NCBI RefSeq assembly: GCF_003574315.2
Contig: NZ_AP025739.1
Span: forward strand, 4,774,001 to 4,838,000
Length of the DNA stretch: 64,000 nt
From: Capsulimonas corticalis
GTDB lineage: Bacteria > Armatimonadota > Armatimonadia > Armatimonadales > Capsulimonadaceae
Reading direction: 5' to 3'
In this document: positions 63,983-64,000 of the stretch, piece by piece
How positions within the stretch are numbered: position 1 is the stretch's first letter
Layout of the letters: each line of letters opens with the position of its first letter
The notes under the pieces: model-generated
Told to the model about the DNA's origin: nothing
The model's database searches: none
The model's input: the letters and a program-made list of their open reading frames with translations, nothing else
Translations under genes and position numbers: made by a program

Positions 63983-64000
63983 CGATGCAAAACCGCAATC

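Overview
The window is about 60 percent GC and packed with secreted glycoside hydrolases, carbohydrate-responsive regulators and DUF1559-type pseudopilins that share the N-terminal motif [19 protein letters not shown]. This mix, together with strong TTGACA/TATAAT-like promoters, suggests a plant-polysaccharide-degrading member of the Armatimonadota (Capsulimonas-like); Planctomycetota are a weaker alternative. That placement is inferred from gene content, not from a marker gene. No rRNA, tRNA, CRISPR array or complete mobile element was seen.

Layout. 0.1-1.6 kb: a secreted TlpA-type thioredoxin protein and a DUF2283 protein. 1.7-13 kb: a secreted DUF5695-like protein, a divergent AraC regulator, a GH35 beta-galactosidase, a GntR/LacI-type regulator behind a palindromic operator, and a sugar ABC importer whose binding protein is fused to the first permease. 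13.2-13.9 kb: a decayed IS5-type transposase. 13.9-16.7 kb: creatininase-like and PhyH-like genes divergent from an AraC gene. 16.7-26.7 kb: a GH12 endoglucanase with a consensus promoter and operator-like palindrome, a GDSL esterase, an FAD oxidoreductase, a GH127 beta-L-arabinofuranosidase and a GH2 enzyme. 26.7-37.3 kb: four pseudopilins, a DUF5010 protein, a GH71/99-like protein and two GntR/LacI-type regulators. 37.4-46.2 kb: a beta-helix protein, a GH116-like enzyme, a sugar isomerase and a GH3 enzyme with an inserted PA14 domain. 46.4-50.2 kb: an AraC protein fused to a LamG-like domain, a second AraC protein and a GntR/LacI-type regulator. 50.3-57.5 kb: a GH2-malectin, esterase and GH95-like operon. 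57.6-64 kb: a fifth pseudopilin, two tandem GH71/99-like proteins carrying beta-gamma-crystallin-like domains, a large structured inverted-repeat element and a second DUF5010 protein.

Together the genes look like several adjacent, separately regulated glycan-utilisation loci. Secreted enzymes would release galactose-, glucose-, mannose- and arabinose-containing sugars. The ABC importer would take oligosaccharides up; its ATPase is not in the window. Small regulators of the AraC type and of the AraR type (GntR DNA-binding domain plus LacI effector domain) would switch the loci. Pseudopilin genes sit beside the secreted enzymes repeatedly, which suggests a role in the surface display, secretion or substrate contact of these enzymes; this is inference. 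The most notable signals are two related operator-like motifs shared across loci, a conserved box upstream of two pseudopilin genes, the AraC-LamG fusion, the lectin-domain swapping between paralogous secreted proteins, and the structured element near 61.8 kb.
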